Shown here piece after piece: positions 1 through 7,649 of a stretch of 64,000 nt of DNA. Below the pieces are notes generated by a model. It saw nothing but the letters and a program-made list of their open reading frames with translations. It ran no database searches and was not told where the DNA came from. Made by a program: the position numbers and the translations under genes. The first letter of the stretch is position 1. Each line of letters begins with the position of its first letter. This DNA comes from Aeromonas jandaei (lineage in GTDB: Bacteria; Pseudomonadota; Gammaproteobacteria; Enterobacterales; Aeromonadaceae), in NCBI RefSeq assembly GCF_037890695.1, contig NZ_CP149571.1, forward strand, positions 1,890,001 through 1,954,000. Direction: 5' to 3'.

Positions 1-335
1 TGTTCGCGCTGCTCCATCAGGTGGGCCACAATCTGGAGCTGCTGACGCTGATCATTTCCCTCGACAACCTCAGCGCCGGTATCGCGACCGCTGCCTTTGT
101 CACCTATCTCTCGAGCCTTACCAATGTCGCCTTTTCGGCGACCCAGTACGCTCTGTTCAGCTCGGTGATGCTGCTGTTGCCCAAACTGCTGGCCGGTTTT
201 TCCGGACAAATCGTGGAGCAGATTGGCTACAGTGCCTTCTTTGTCGGAACCAGTTTATTGGGCTTGCCTGTGTTGTTGTTGATTGTGCTGGTAGCCAGAA
301 AGGGGAGTGCGTTGCTCTCAGCGGCTGACAAATAG
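1..335 (+). CDS. ampG: AmpG-like muropeptide MFS permease, C-terminal part
   Basis: Open reading frame entering from the left edge and ending at TAG 333-335; the start lies outside the window. The residues are strongly hydrophobic, with about three membrane segments. The stretch NLSAGIATAAFVTYLSSLTN followed by FSATQYALFSS is typical of AmpG permeases, which carry GlcNAc-anhydroMurNAc peptides into the cytoplasm for cell-wall recycling. Recycled muropeptides are the usual signal for chromosomal beta-lactamase induction, and an ampC-type gene begins at the far right of this window. The family call is by motif resemblance. Another MFS member is possible but less likely. Confidence 0.8.
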   Translation, partial: FALLHQVGHNLELLTLIISLDNLSAGIATAAFVTYLSSLTNVAFSATQYALFSSVMLLLPKLLAGFSGQIVEQIGYSAFFVGTSLLGLPVLLLIVLVARKGSALLSAADK

Positions 336-348
336 CAAGCGTTTGCGT
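333..348. promoter_or_regulatory. PurR-like operator upstream of tsx
   Basis: TAGCAAGCGTTTGCGT matches the PurR consensus ACGCAAACGTTTGCGT at 13 of 16 positions by eye, including the central CG and the whole right half. It overlaps the ampG stop codon and lies about 145 bp before the nucleoside channel gene, a plausible PurR target. Another LacI-family regulator could read the same shape. Confidence 0.5.
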
Positions 349-357
349 AGAATTGGG

Positions 358-373
358 GGTGATTAGATTCACA
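358..373. promoter_or_regulatory. CRP-like site upstream of tsx
   Basis: GGTGATTAGATTCACA fits TGTGA-N6-TCACA at 9 of 10 defined positions. Its centre (365.5) is about 70 bp before the start expected from the -10-like TAGAAT at 424-429, which suits a class I CRP site. The -35 region is weak, as is usual for activator-dependent promoters. Confidence 0.5.
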
Positions 374-423
374 CTTCCGGATAAAGTTCCCGAGAAGTTG
401 TTTCTCCCCCTATTTTATTTGAT

Positions 424-429
424 TAGAAT
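424..429 (+). promoter_or_regulatory. Putative -10 element of tsx
   Basis: TAGAAT differs from TATAAT at one base. No good -35 sits 16-18 bp upstream (TTTCTC at 401-406). A transcript would start near 436, leaving a leader of about 57 nt before the ATG at 493. Confidence 0.35.
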
Positions 430-492
430 TCCTCTCGCTCCTTGTGGGCAGGCTACGGAAAACCTCAACTAACGCACAAGAGACCAATAAAA

Positions 493-1335
493 ATGGCCAA
501 ATTTACCAAGACTCTGATCGCTGCCGGCCTGATGGCTGCTGCTGCCACTCCGGCCTTCGCTGCTGACTACAGCGGTGACATCCACAAGAACGACTTCAAG
601 TGGATGCAGTTCAACGTAATGCACACCATCGACCAGCGTCCGTTCACTGCTGGCCAGAAAGATTACAACGACACCTATCTGGAAATGGAATTCGGTGGTC
701 GTTCCGGCATGTTTGATCTGTATGGTTATGTCGATATTTTCGACATCCTCGACAACAAGCATAGCGACAAGCATGGCGGCCAGAACCTGTTCATGAAGTT
801 TGCTCCGCGTCTGTCTCTGGATGCCCTGACTGGTAAAGACCTCTCCTTTGGCCCTGTGCAAGAGCTCTACATTGCCAACCTGAACAACATGGCTGACGGT
901 CAGATGGAAAACCAGATCGGTCTGGGTGCTGATGTCATGGTTCCCTGGTTCGGCAAGGTTGGTATGAACCTGTACGCTCGTTACTCCAACGAGAACGAGT
1001 TCTTCAGACAAGAAGAGAATTCCTGGAACGGTTATCAGTTCTCCATGAACTGGTTCAAACCTTTCTACACCTTTGGCAACGGCAGCTTCGTATCCTATCA
1101 GGGTTACCTGGACTATCAGTTCGATCTGGATACCTATAACCGTGCCGATCGCACCACTGATAACCTGGCTACCTTCCACGGTATCTACTGGCACTCTGAC
1201 CGCTTCGCTGTCGGTTATGGCCTGAAGTACTTCATGGATGCCTATGGCAACAAAGATGGCTCCACTGCATTCGACGGTACTCCGTGGAAGAGCTCTGGCT
1301 TCAGCCACTACTTCGACGTTACCTACAAGTTCTAA
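493..1335 (+). CDS. tsx: Tsx/OmpK-family nucleoside-specific outer-membrane channel
   Basis: 280 residues. The ATG at 493 is chosen because a clean signal peptide follows (MAKFTKTLIAAGLMAAAATP... with cleavage after AFA). An upstream in-frame ATG at 442 would add an unlikely leader. The mature protein begins ADYSGDIHKNDFKWMQFNVM, is rich in alternating aromatic and polar residues, and ends in phenylalanine (TYKF), as outer-membrane beta-barrels do. Tsx proteins admit nucleosides and deoxynucleosides; the Vibrio homologue is called OmpK and serves as a phage receptor. PurR-like and CRP-like sites upstream fit a nucleoside-uptake role. Monocistronic, with a strong terminator. Confidence 0.88.
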   Translation: MAKFTKTLIAAGLMAAAATPAFAADYSGDIHKNDFKWMQFNVMHTIDQRPFTAGQKDYNDTYLEMEFGGRSGMFDLYGYVDIFDILDNKHSDKHGGQNLFMKFAPRLSLDALTGKDLSFGPVQELYIANLNNMADGQMENQIGLGADVMVPWFGKVGMNLYARYSNENEFFRQEENSWNGYQFSMNWFKPFYTFGNGSFVSYQGYLDYQFDLDTYNRADRTTDNLATFHGIYWHSDRFAVGYGLKYFMDAYGNKDGSTAFDGTPWKSSGFSHYFDVTYKF

Positions 1336-1349
1336 TCAAACTTCAGGTG

Positions 1350-1384
1350 CAAAAAAACCGGAGCCTTGGCTCCGGTTTTTTATT
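1350..1384 (+). terminator. Rho-independent terminator of tsx
   Basis: Perfect 10-bp inverted repeat at 1356-1365 and 1368-1377 (AACCGGAGCC / GGCTCCGGTT) followed by a T-run. The A-run before the stem lets it also act on the opposite strand, ending yajQ-side transcripts. Confidence 0.9.
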
Positions 1385-1435
1385 TTCGCGCTTATGCGTG
1401 ACACGCTCGATTGAGGCGCCACGCAACAGAATGAT

Positions 1436-1918
1436 TTAGTCGCGGAAATTCTGGAACTGCATCGGCTGGCCCAGTTCGGCGCCACGCACCATCGCCATCA
1501 CCTCTTGCAGGTCGTCACGCTTCTTGCCGGTGACACGTACTTCATCACCCTGGATGGCAGCCTGCACCTTGATCTTGGAATCTTTGATCAGTTTGACCAG
1601 CTTCTTGGCCACTTCCTTGTCGATCCCTTGCTTGAACTTGACGGTCAGGTGGAAACGCTTGCCGGAGTGAACGGAATCGCCCACGTCCATCGAGCTGTTT
1701 TCGATATTGCGCTTGAGCAGGGCGCCACGCAGGATTTCAACCATCTGCTTGAGCTGGAAATCGGCATCCGCCTCCAGCTTGACCTCTTCCTTGTTCAACT
1801 CGAAGCTGGCTTCTACCCCACGAAAATCGAAACGGGTGGCCAGTTCACGATTGGCGTTGTCTACGGCGTTCAACACCTCGTTCATTTTGACTTCAGAGAC
1901 AATATCGAATGACGGCAT
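1436..1918 (-). CDS. yajQ: YajQ-family nucleotide-binding protein
   Basis: 160 residues, close to E. coli YajQ (163). The start is the ATG at 1918 ([15 protein letters not shown]), with GAGGAG seven bases upstream; an in-frame start five codons earlier has no such site. Family members have two ferredoxin-like folds, bind nucleic acids or nucleotides, and a Xanthomonas homologue binds cyclic di-GMP. The conserved stretches ATRFDFRG and [11 protein letters not shown] are present. It is divergent from panE, as in E. coli where yajQ and panE are neighbours. The biological role in this organism cannot be read from sequence. Confidence 0.92.
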   Translation of the reverse strand: MPSFDIVSEVKMNEVLNAVDNANRELATRFDFRGVEASFELNKEEVKLEADADFQLKQMVEILRGALLKRNIENSSMDVGDSVHSGKRFHLTVKFKQGIDKEVAKKLVKLIKDSKIKVQAAIQGDEVRVTGKKRDDLQEVMAMVRGAELGQPMQFQNFRD

Positions 1919-2002
1919 AGCCGGGCTCCTCATGTTGCGTTATCGGGGGCCAAATCTACCAGAAATAAGGCAAATTTGCTGATTTTGATGGGGCTGCTCT
2001 GC

Positions 2003-2117
2003 TAGAATCCTGTGCGCACAGGATGGGTGGACCCGTTAGTGTCCGCCAGCGACAGCTTCACTTATCCCCGGTAACAGGTTGAGAGGATTGCAACCCTTAC
2101 CCTGACAGAGTCACACC
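2003..2117 (+). promoter_or_regulatory. panE promoter and structured leader
   Basis: An extended -10 (TGC then TAGAAT, 2000-2008) is followed at once by a perfect 16-bp palindrome, TCCTGTGCGCACAGGA (2008-2023). Two further possible stems follow: GGTGGAC/GTCCGCC (2026-2047) and GGTTG/CAACC (2077-2095). The palindrome could be an operator over the transcription start or a hairpin at the RNA 5' end. I do not recognise a known riboswitch family. Confidence 0.35.
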
Positions 2118-3059
2118 ATGCCAAGCGGATTAAAGAATTCCCGACAGCCTGCCACCACTCAATGGTCCATATTGGGTTGCGGTGCTCTCGGCGGCGTTTT
2201 TGCCTCCCTGTTGACCCAAAGCGGTCAGTCAACACGAGTGTTGTTGCGCGAGCATCATCAATCCACCCTGCATCCGGGGTTTGATTTCACCTCGCTGGAA
2301 GGGCACGTTCAGCTGCTCAATATCGAACGTGGTTTCGCCAGCAAACCGGGCAAGATCAAGCGCCTGCTGGTGATGACCAAAGCCAGTCAGGTGGTGGCCG
2401 CACTGGCGCCGCTGGTTGGCAAGCTGGATGCCGAAGTGCCCATCATATTGCTGCACAACGGCATGGGGATTGCCGAACAGGTTGTTGCCATGTTCCCCCA
2501 CAATCCGGTTATTGCCGGGGTGACCAGCCATGGTGCCATGCAGCTGGGCCATTTCGTGTTTCGCCACACCGGCAAGGGCGAAACCTGGCTCGGGCCGGTC
2601 AATGAGGCCGCCAGGGCTCATGCTGCTCTGGCTGACGAACTGGCACTGGCGCTCGGTCAGGCCGGTTGGGATGAGCAGATTTTGCAGCGTCAGTGGCAAA
2701 AGCTGGCCATCAACTGCGCCATCAACCCGCTGACTGCGTTGCACAAGCTGAAAAATGGCGAGCTGGCAGGCCCCCGCTTTGCTGATGCACTGCAGCAGGT
2801 CTGTGTCGAGGTGGCCGATGTGATGAGCGCACAAGGCATTGCCACGACCGCTGAAGAGTTGCTGCGCCGGGTGATGACTGTGGTCGAGCTGACCGCCGAC
2901 AACTACTCCTCCATGTGTCAGGATATGGAGCTTGGTCGAGAGACCGAGATCGAAGCGATCACCGGATTCCTCCTGGCCAAAGCGGCCGAGCATGGCATCG
3001 CGGTCCCGGTCAATCAGGGACTCTATCAGGCGGTCAAAGAGAAGAGTCAGACAGCCTGA
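2118..3059 (+). CDS. panE: 2-dehydropantoate 2-reductase
   Basis: 313 residues (E. coli PanE 303). It reduces ketopantoate to pantoate with NADPH in coenzyme A synthesis. The N-terminal Rossmann motif is WSILGCGALGGVFASLL (GxGxxG type, about residues 17-33). The catalytic lysine region is seen as QKLAINCAINPLTAL (about residues 193-207), and TEIEAITGFLLAKA near the C-terminus fits the family. It is followed by yajL after 31 bp, as in enterobacteria (yajQ-panE-yajL). The first 14 residues are polar and not family-like, but no later Met gives a better start. Confidence 0.93.
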   Translation: MPSGLKNSRQPATTQWSILGCGALGGVFASLLTQSGQSTRVLLREHHQSTLHPGFDFTSLEGHVQLLNIERGFASKPGKIKRLLVMTKASQVVAALAPLVGKLDAEVPIILLHNGMGIAEQVVAMFPHNPVIAGVTSHGAMQLGHFVFRHTGKGETWLGPVNEAARAHAALADELALALGQAGWDEQILQRQWQKLAINCAINPLTALHKLKNGELAGPRFADALQQVCVEVADVMSAQGIATTAEELLRRVMTVVELTADNYSSMCQDMELGRETEIEAITGFLLAKAAEHGIAVPVNQGLYQAVKEKSQTA

Positions 3060-3090
3060 GTTTGACGAGGTCAACAGCAAGGAGGCAAAG

Positions 3091-3651
3091 ATGAGCGTAC
3101 TGGTTCTGGTTGCGCCCGGATCGGAAGAGATCGAGACGGTGGCGATTGTCGATACCTTGGTGCGTGCCCAGCTGGAGGTGGTGTTGGCCTCCTGTTGCCC
3201 GCTTGGCAAGCGCCAGATCAAAGCATCGCGCGGGGTTCAGCTGGTGGCCGACTGCCATATCGATGAGCTGGCGCCTCGTGATTTCGAGGCTATCGTTGTG
3301 CCGGGTGGCCTGCCTGGCAGCGAAGTGATCCGCGATACCCCGCTTGCCATCGAGCTGCTCAGTGCGCAGGCAAGTGCTGGTCGCTGGCGAGCTGCCATCT
3401 GCGCAGCTCCTGCCGTTGTGCTGCACCACCACGGCTTGCTGGATAAGGCTTGCGTGACTTGTCACCCCGCTTTTCAGGCTCGGTTGCCAGCAACGCAGCT
3501 CTCCACCGCTCGGGTCGTAAGGGATGAGATGCATCGCCTGATCACCAGCCAGGGGCCGGGCAGCGCCATCGAGTTTGCCCTCGAACTGGTGCGGGTGCTG
3601 CGTAGTGATGAGCTGGCTGCGGCGGTTGCAGCGCCTATGGTGTTGCCTTAG
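3091..3651 (+). CDS. yajL: YajL, DJ-1/PfpI-family protein deglycase/chaperone
   Basis: 186 residues from the ATG at 3091, with GGAGG at 3081-3085. The start MSVLVLVAPGSEEIETVAIV is the DJ-1 signature. The nucleophile-elbow cysteine is in AAICAAPAVVLHHHGLL (about residue 106), and Glu16 lies in EEIETV. YajL-type proteins protect against oxidative and carbonyl stress. The gene lies in the panE transcription unit with a bidirectional terminator behind it. Confidence 0.92.
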   Translation: MSVLVLVAPGSEEIETVAIVDTLVRAQLEVVLASCCPLGKRQIKASRGVQLVADCHIDELAPRDFEAIVVPGGLPGSEVIRDTPLAIELLSAQASAGRWRAAICAAPAVVLHHHGLLDKACVTCHPAFQARLPATQLSTARVVRDEMHRLITSQGPGSAIEFALELVRVLRSDELAAAVAAPMVLP

Positions 3652-3700
3652 CGAAGGGTTATCTGCTTCATGAGCCTTTATCTGGGCTTTCATCTTGCCT

Positions 3701-3745
3701 AAAAACGGGCCCCTGCCATATCGGCAGGGGCCCGTTTTTCTATGC
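3701..3745. terminator. Bidirectional terminator between yajL and a small minus-strand gene
   Basis: A perfect 17-bp inverted repeat (3701-3717 and 3723-3739) with a 5-nt loop. The stem starts with AAAAA and ends with TTTTT, so it works in both directions for the convergent genes on either side. Confidence 0.93.
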
Positions 3746-3762
3746 CCGGACGATAACCCGGG

Positions 3763-3969
3763 TCAGTAGTCGTACTCTTTGCACTGTTTCTTGTTGAATT
3801 CGGTGCGCCAGCGGGAGAGTTCTTCCTGCGTGCCCAGCTTGTCCCCCTTCTTGATGGCTTGTTCCAGTGCCGCGATGCGATCGTAGAGCCAACGGCACTC
3901 GGCGGTCGGATTGTTTTTGCCGATCCCGGCGAGCGGCAGCAGACAGAGTCCCAACCAGAGGTATTTCAT
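3763..3969 (-). CDS. Small predicted secreted protein of unknown function
   Basis: 68 residues. The ATG at 3969 is preferred over the GTG at 3978 because AAGGAG (3978-3983) lies 8 nt upstream of it. The N-terminus (MKYLWLGLCLLPLAGIG) looks like a signal peptide or single membrane anchor. The rest is charged and predicted helical, with two cysteines (AECRW and KKQCKEYDY) that could pair. I recognise no family. A good ribosome site, a terminator behind it and coding-like composition make it a likely real gene. It sits between yajL and dinB, but nothing links it to either. Confidence 0.65.
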   Translation of the reverse strand: MKYLWLGLCLLPLAGIGKNNPTAECRWLYDRIAALEQAIKKGDKLGTQEELSRWRTEFNKKQCKEYDY

Positions 3970-4081
3970 TGCCAACACTCCTTGTTGCAGTGATTGATGA
4001 GGTCTCTTTGGAGTCTAACAGGATAGCAGCCATTGATTGAGATAGAGCTCCTCCCTGGCTTGCAGTAATATGATGCGATGT

Positions 4082-4097
4082 CTGTTTATTTATACAG
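4082..4097. promoter_or_regulatory. LexA (SOS) box of dinB
   Basis: CTGTTTATTTATACAG is a full match to CTGT-N8-ACAG with an AT-rich core. It lies only 4 bp before the dinB ATG at 4102 and overlaps a possible upstream ATG at 4078. A -10-like TAATAT is at 4066-4071. Confidence 0.9.
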
Positions 4098-4101
4098 TGG
4101 T

Positions 4102-5157
4102 ATGCGCAAAATCATCCATATCGACATGGACTGCTTTTTTGCCGCGGTGGAGATGCGGGATAACCCCGCATTGCGGGAAGTACCGCTGGCGATAGGGGGG
4201 GCGTCCGAGCGGCGTGGCGTCATTTCGACCTGCAATTATGTTGCCCGCCGCTTTGGTGTGCGCTCGGCGATGCCCACTGCGCTGGCGAAAAAGCTCTGTC
4301 CGCCGCTGGTGCTGTTGCCGGGAAGGATGGCGCTCTACAAGGATATTTCCCGCCAGCTAAGAGCCATTTTTCATCGCTATACCGATCAGGTAGAGCCCTT
4401 GTCGCTGGATGAGGCTTATCTCGATGTCACTCACAGTGGCTGTTGTGGTGGCAGTGCAACCCTGATGGCCCGGGAGATCCGTCATGCCATCGTCACCGAA
4501 CTGGGACTGACCGCTTCGGCTGGCGTAGCGCCAAACAAGTTTCTGGCCAAGCTCGCCTCGGAGCAGCGCAAACCGGATGGTCTGTTCATTATCCGCCCTG
4601 ACGAGGTGGAGGCGTTTACCTGCCTGCTTCCTCTTGGCAAGTTGCCCGGCGTCGGGCGCAAGACGGCAGAGCGGCTGGAGGCGCAAGGGCTGTTCACTTG
4701 CGAGGATGCCCGGGCACTGGCGCCTGAGGAGTTGCAAAGCCGGTTCGGCAAGCTGGGCGAGATGCTGACGAGCCGCATCTGGGGTCTGGATGAAGAGCCG
4801 GTGCAGGCACAGCGGGTTCGCAAGACGGTTGGCGTGGAAACCACACTGGCAAGCGATCTCTGTGATGAATTGGCCTGCATGGAGGTGCTAAATCGACTGT
4901 TACCCGAGCTGGAGCGCCGCTTCCAGCAGGTCTGCCCGGCAGAACAGCTTATGGGGCAGGGGATCAAGCTCAAATTTGCTGATTTTCACCAGACAACTGT
5001 TTATCGCAGTCAGGGAGGATATCAGGCCGAGTTGTTCATACCCTTATTGAAAGAGGGGTTGCTGCGGGCGCAAGGGCGATCGGTACGTCTGCTGGGGTTG
5101 GTGGTGGGTTTGCCGAAAGAGGGAGAAGTTAACCAACTATCGCTGGATTTGCTCTGA
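4102..5157 (+). CDS. dinB: DNA polymerase IV
   Basis: 351 residues, as in E. coli DinB. Start MRKIIHIDMDCFFAAVEMR at 4102 matches the family N-terminus; an in-frame ATG at 4078 would add eight residues encoded through the LexA box. Metal-binding acids are seen in HIDMDCFF and in SLDEAYLDVT. A helix-hairpin-helix stretch (LGKLPGVGRKTAERL) and a little-finger domain follow. The protein ends QLSLDLL, close to the beta-clamp-binding motif. Y-family translesion polymerase, induced by DNA damage through the adjacent LexA box. Monocistronic. Confidence 0.96.
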   Translation: MRKIIHIDMDCFFAAVEMRDNPALREVPLAIGGASERRGVISTCNYVARRFGVRSAMPTALAKKLCPPLVLLPGRMALYKDISRQLRAIFHRYTDQVEPLSLDEAYLDVTHSGCCGGSATLMAREIRHAIVTELGLTASAGVAPNKFLAKLASEQRKPDGLFIIRPDEVEAFTCLLPLGKLPGVGRKTAERLEAQGLFTCEDARALAPEELQSRFGKLGEMLTSRIWGLDEEPVQAQRVRKTVGVETTLASDLCDELACMEVLNRLLPELERRFQQVCPAEQLMGQGIKLKFADFHQTTVYRSQGGYQAELFIPLLKEGLLRAQGRSVRLLGLVVGLPKEGEVNQLSLDLL

Positions 5158-5224
5158 GATAGTTAAGTTTTTGTTTATAAAGTCGATAAACTATCCATAT
5201 CGCTATGACGTTAGGAATATTGGC

Positions 5225-7366
5225 ATGAGTGCTCTTTCTGTCCAGGGTCGGATCACCCTGATTGCCGGTTGTTGTTTGTTGGTTACCGCAGCCGCTCTGG
5301 TTGCTTCATCTCTTTACAATGCCAACAAGATGCAGGCGCAAGTGCGACAAGCAACAATGCACGAGGCTCAGCAATCGGCAGAAAACTGGATGAAAGCGAT
5401 GGGTGCTGAGCAGGCTGCCAAGGTGACCAGTTATCTGGACGAGGCCTATTTCCGGGCGACTCTGCTTGCTGAAAATGTGCTGTTCCAGCGCAAGAATGCG
5501 GCCGACAACTTTGTTCACTCCGAGGCGCTACGTGGCGCTATCAACCAGCAGCTGCACGATGCCGCAGCCTCTTCCACCAATCTGCTCGGCGTTTACGCTG
5601 TGTTTGAACCCGATCAGCTGGACGGAGAGGACAGCAACTATCAGGGCTCCAGCGAGATTGGCTCCAATGATAAAGGGCGTTTTTCAACCTATTGGGCCTA
5701 TGACAACGGCAAGCTGGTACCTGAAGTGCAAAACGAGGATGTGCTGGCTGACGAAACGCCGACCGCATCTGGCGGCGTTGAAAACGAGTGGTATCGTTGC
5801 AGCATCCGCACCAAGGCGCTCTGCCTGCTTGAACCATATCTGGATGACGTCGGCGATAAAAAGGTTCTGATCACATCGGTGAGCACCCCTTTGCTGGATA
5901 ACGGCAACTTGCTGGGGATGGTTGGCGTCGATATCTCTTTGACTGCATTGCAGAATCTGGTTTCCACCATGGACAAGGAGCTCTATGACGGCAAAGGCAG
6001 GATCTTGCTGGTCAGCCATGAAGGGCGTGTGGCAGGTGCTGATCAATTCGATGTCACGCTGGGGCGAGCACTGGAGCAGAAGTATCAGGGGCTGGCTGCT
6101 GACCTGAAAGGGTGGCTCAACCAAGGACAGGAGCTGAGCCGCTGGAGCAGCGACGGCTCCATACTGCAAACTTTTGTCCCCGTGACCATGCGTGGTACCG
6201 ATCGCAAGTGGGGCATCTATATCGAATTGCCCCGAGCCGTGGTGCTTGCATCGGCCCAGCAGCTGCAAGAGGCGCTCGCCAGTGAATCAAGCCGCAGCGT
6301 CGCCACCCAGCTCGGGATTGGCGCGCTTATCTCCTTGCTGGCTTTGAGCTTTATCTGGCTGATGGCCCGTCAAATCGTTGCCCCCATCCGTGCCGTGGTT
6401 GCCCGACTCAAGGATATTGCCACTGGTGAAGGGGATTTGACCCAGCGCATCGAAATTCATCGTCAGGACGAGATCGGCGAGCTGGCCAAGTGGTTCAACA
6501 GCTTCCTCAACAAACTGCAATCGACCATCAGTCAGGTCATCGCTACTGTAGAAGGAACGCGTACCAGTGCCGAGCAGGCGGCGCATGTCGCCGAGCGCAC
6601 CAGCAGCGGTATGCAGACCCAGTATCAGGAGGTCGATCTGGTCGCTACTGCCTTTGAAGAGCTCAGCGCAACTGCTCTGCAGGTGTCCGGCAACGCCTCT
6701 TCGGCGGTGGCTGCGGCCAATGAAACCGACGCTGCTGCACAAGAGGGCAAGTATGTGGTGGCCGATACCCAGGAGGCGATGCGCAAGCTGATGGCCATCA
6801 TCAACAATGCACTGCCGGTGGTTGAACGGCTCTCCGCCAACAGTGACAACATCAACGATATTCTCACCGTGATCCAGGGGATTGCGGAGCAGACCAACCT
6901 GCTGGCGCTCAATGCGGCCATCGAGGCAGCGCGGGCCGGTGAACAGGGTCGTGGTTTTGCCGTGGTGGCGGACGAGGTGCGTAATCTGGCGGGTCGTACC
7001 CAGAATGCGATTGTCGAGATCCAGAAATTGATCAGCGAACTGCAGTCCGGTACCGGGGCCGTGGTCAAGGCAATCCACGATGGTCATGGTCAGGCTGACC
7101 AGACCCTTGGCAAGGTCGATCTCTCGGTGCGGGTACTGGAGCAGATCATCCAGTCGGTCTCCACCATCCACCAGATGAACGAGCAGATAGCCCGGGCGGC
7201 GCAGGAGCAGAGCCGGGTGGCGGACGAGATCAACCGCAACGTCAGCAACATTCGCGATGTGAGCCACACCATCCGCGCCGAGGCGGCGACTTCCGCCGAA
7301 AACGGTCGCGAATTGTCGGCACTGGCCGACAAGCAGCAGCAGCTGGTGGGTCAGTTCAAGGTGTAG
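5225..7366 (+). CDS. Methyl-accepting chemotaxis protein
   Basis: 713 residues from the ATG at 5225 (AGGA about 10 nt upstream). Order: TM1 (about 10-32), a large periplasmic sensor of about 330 residues, probably a double Cache domain, TM2 (about 363-382), HAMP (about 383-436), then a coiled-coil signalling domain. The conserved hairpin tip GIAEQTNLLALNAAIEAARA is near residue 552, followed by FAVVADEVRNLA. Ligand unknown; Cache receptors often bind amino acids or other small carboxylates. There is no C-terminal CheR-tethering pentapeptide (it ends VGQFKV). The gene stands alone, before gcvB. Confidence 0.93.
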   Translation: MSALSVQGRITLIAGCCLLVTAAALVASSLYNANKMQAQVRQATMHEAQQSAENWMKAMGAEQAAKVTSYLDEAYFRATLLAENVLFQRKNAADNFVHSEALRGAINQQLHDAAASSTNLLGVYAVFEPDQLDGEDSNYQGSSEIGSNDKGRFSTYWAYDNGKLVPEVQNEDVLADETPTASGGVENEWYRCSIRTKALCLLEPYLDDVGDKKVLITSVSTPLLDNGNLLGMVGVDISLTALQNLVSTMDKELYDGKGRILLVSHEGRVAGADQFDVTLGRALEQKYQGLAADLKGWLNQGQELSRWSSDGSILQTFVPVTMRGTDRKWGIYIELPRAVVLASAQQLQEALASESSRSVATQLGIGALISLLALSFIWLMARQIVAPIRAVVARLKDIATGEGDLTQRIEIHRQDEIGELAKWFNSFLNKLQSTISQVIATVEGTRTSAEQAAHVAERTSSGMQTQYQEVDLVATAFEELSATALQVSGNASSAVAAANETDAAAQEGKYVVADTQEAMRKLMAIINNALPVVERLSANSDNINDILTVIQGIAEQTNLLALNAAIEAARAGEQGRGFAVVADEVRNLAGRTQNAIVEIQKLISELQSGTGAVVKAIHDGHGQADQTLGKVDLSVRVLEQIIQSVSTIHQMNEQIARAAQEQSRVADEINRNVSNIRDVSHTIRAEAATSAENGRELSALADKQQQLVGQFKV

Positions 7367-7373
7367 GGGAATG

Positions 7374-7563
7374 AAAAAAGGCGCCATCCGACAGGAGGCG
7401 CCAAACACATTCAGATGACAGACTGGGTCAAATCGATAAGATTTAAACCCCTCTTCCCGCAGAGGAAGAAACACAACACCACAATCACAGTCGAACGACT
7501 CACGAAAAACCCATGCAAACCAACATGTAGTAGAAAATGTGAGCCATATGGCGACTGATTGCT
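7374..7563 (-). ncRNA. gcvB: GcvB small regulatory RNA
   Basis: About 190 nt, divergent from gcvA as in enterobacteria. Promoter on the minus strand: TTGCGG (7593-7598), a 17-bp spacer, then CATAAT (7570-7575), giving a start near 7563. It contains the G/U-rich R1-type target-binding stretch CTGTGATTGTGGTGTTGTGT (about 7472-7491, minus strand) and a later CCCAGTCTGTC similar to the third conserved GcvB element. It ends in a GGCGCC hairpin (7380-7385 with 7397-7402) and six Ts. GcvB, with Hfq, represses many amino-acid and peptide transporter mRNAs and is activated by GcvA. The call rests on position plus the conserved core; ends are predicted. Confidence 0.85.
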
Positions 7564-7607
7564 GGGCGAATTATGTTTATTCACTGGTCGACCCGCAACC
7601 GACAAAT

Positions 7608-7613
7608 TATAAT
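7608..7613 (+). promoter_or_regulatory. gcvA -10 element
   Basis: A consensus TATAAT with a poor -35 (TGGTCG at 7585-7590). The interval between it and the divergent gcvB promoter (7570-7598) is so short that the two promoters overlap, which fits GcvA autoregulation from shared sites. Confidence 0.6.
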
Positions 7614-7649
7614 GCGCCCCATTAGAAAAACTCATCGTCGGCTGGTGTC

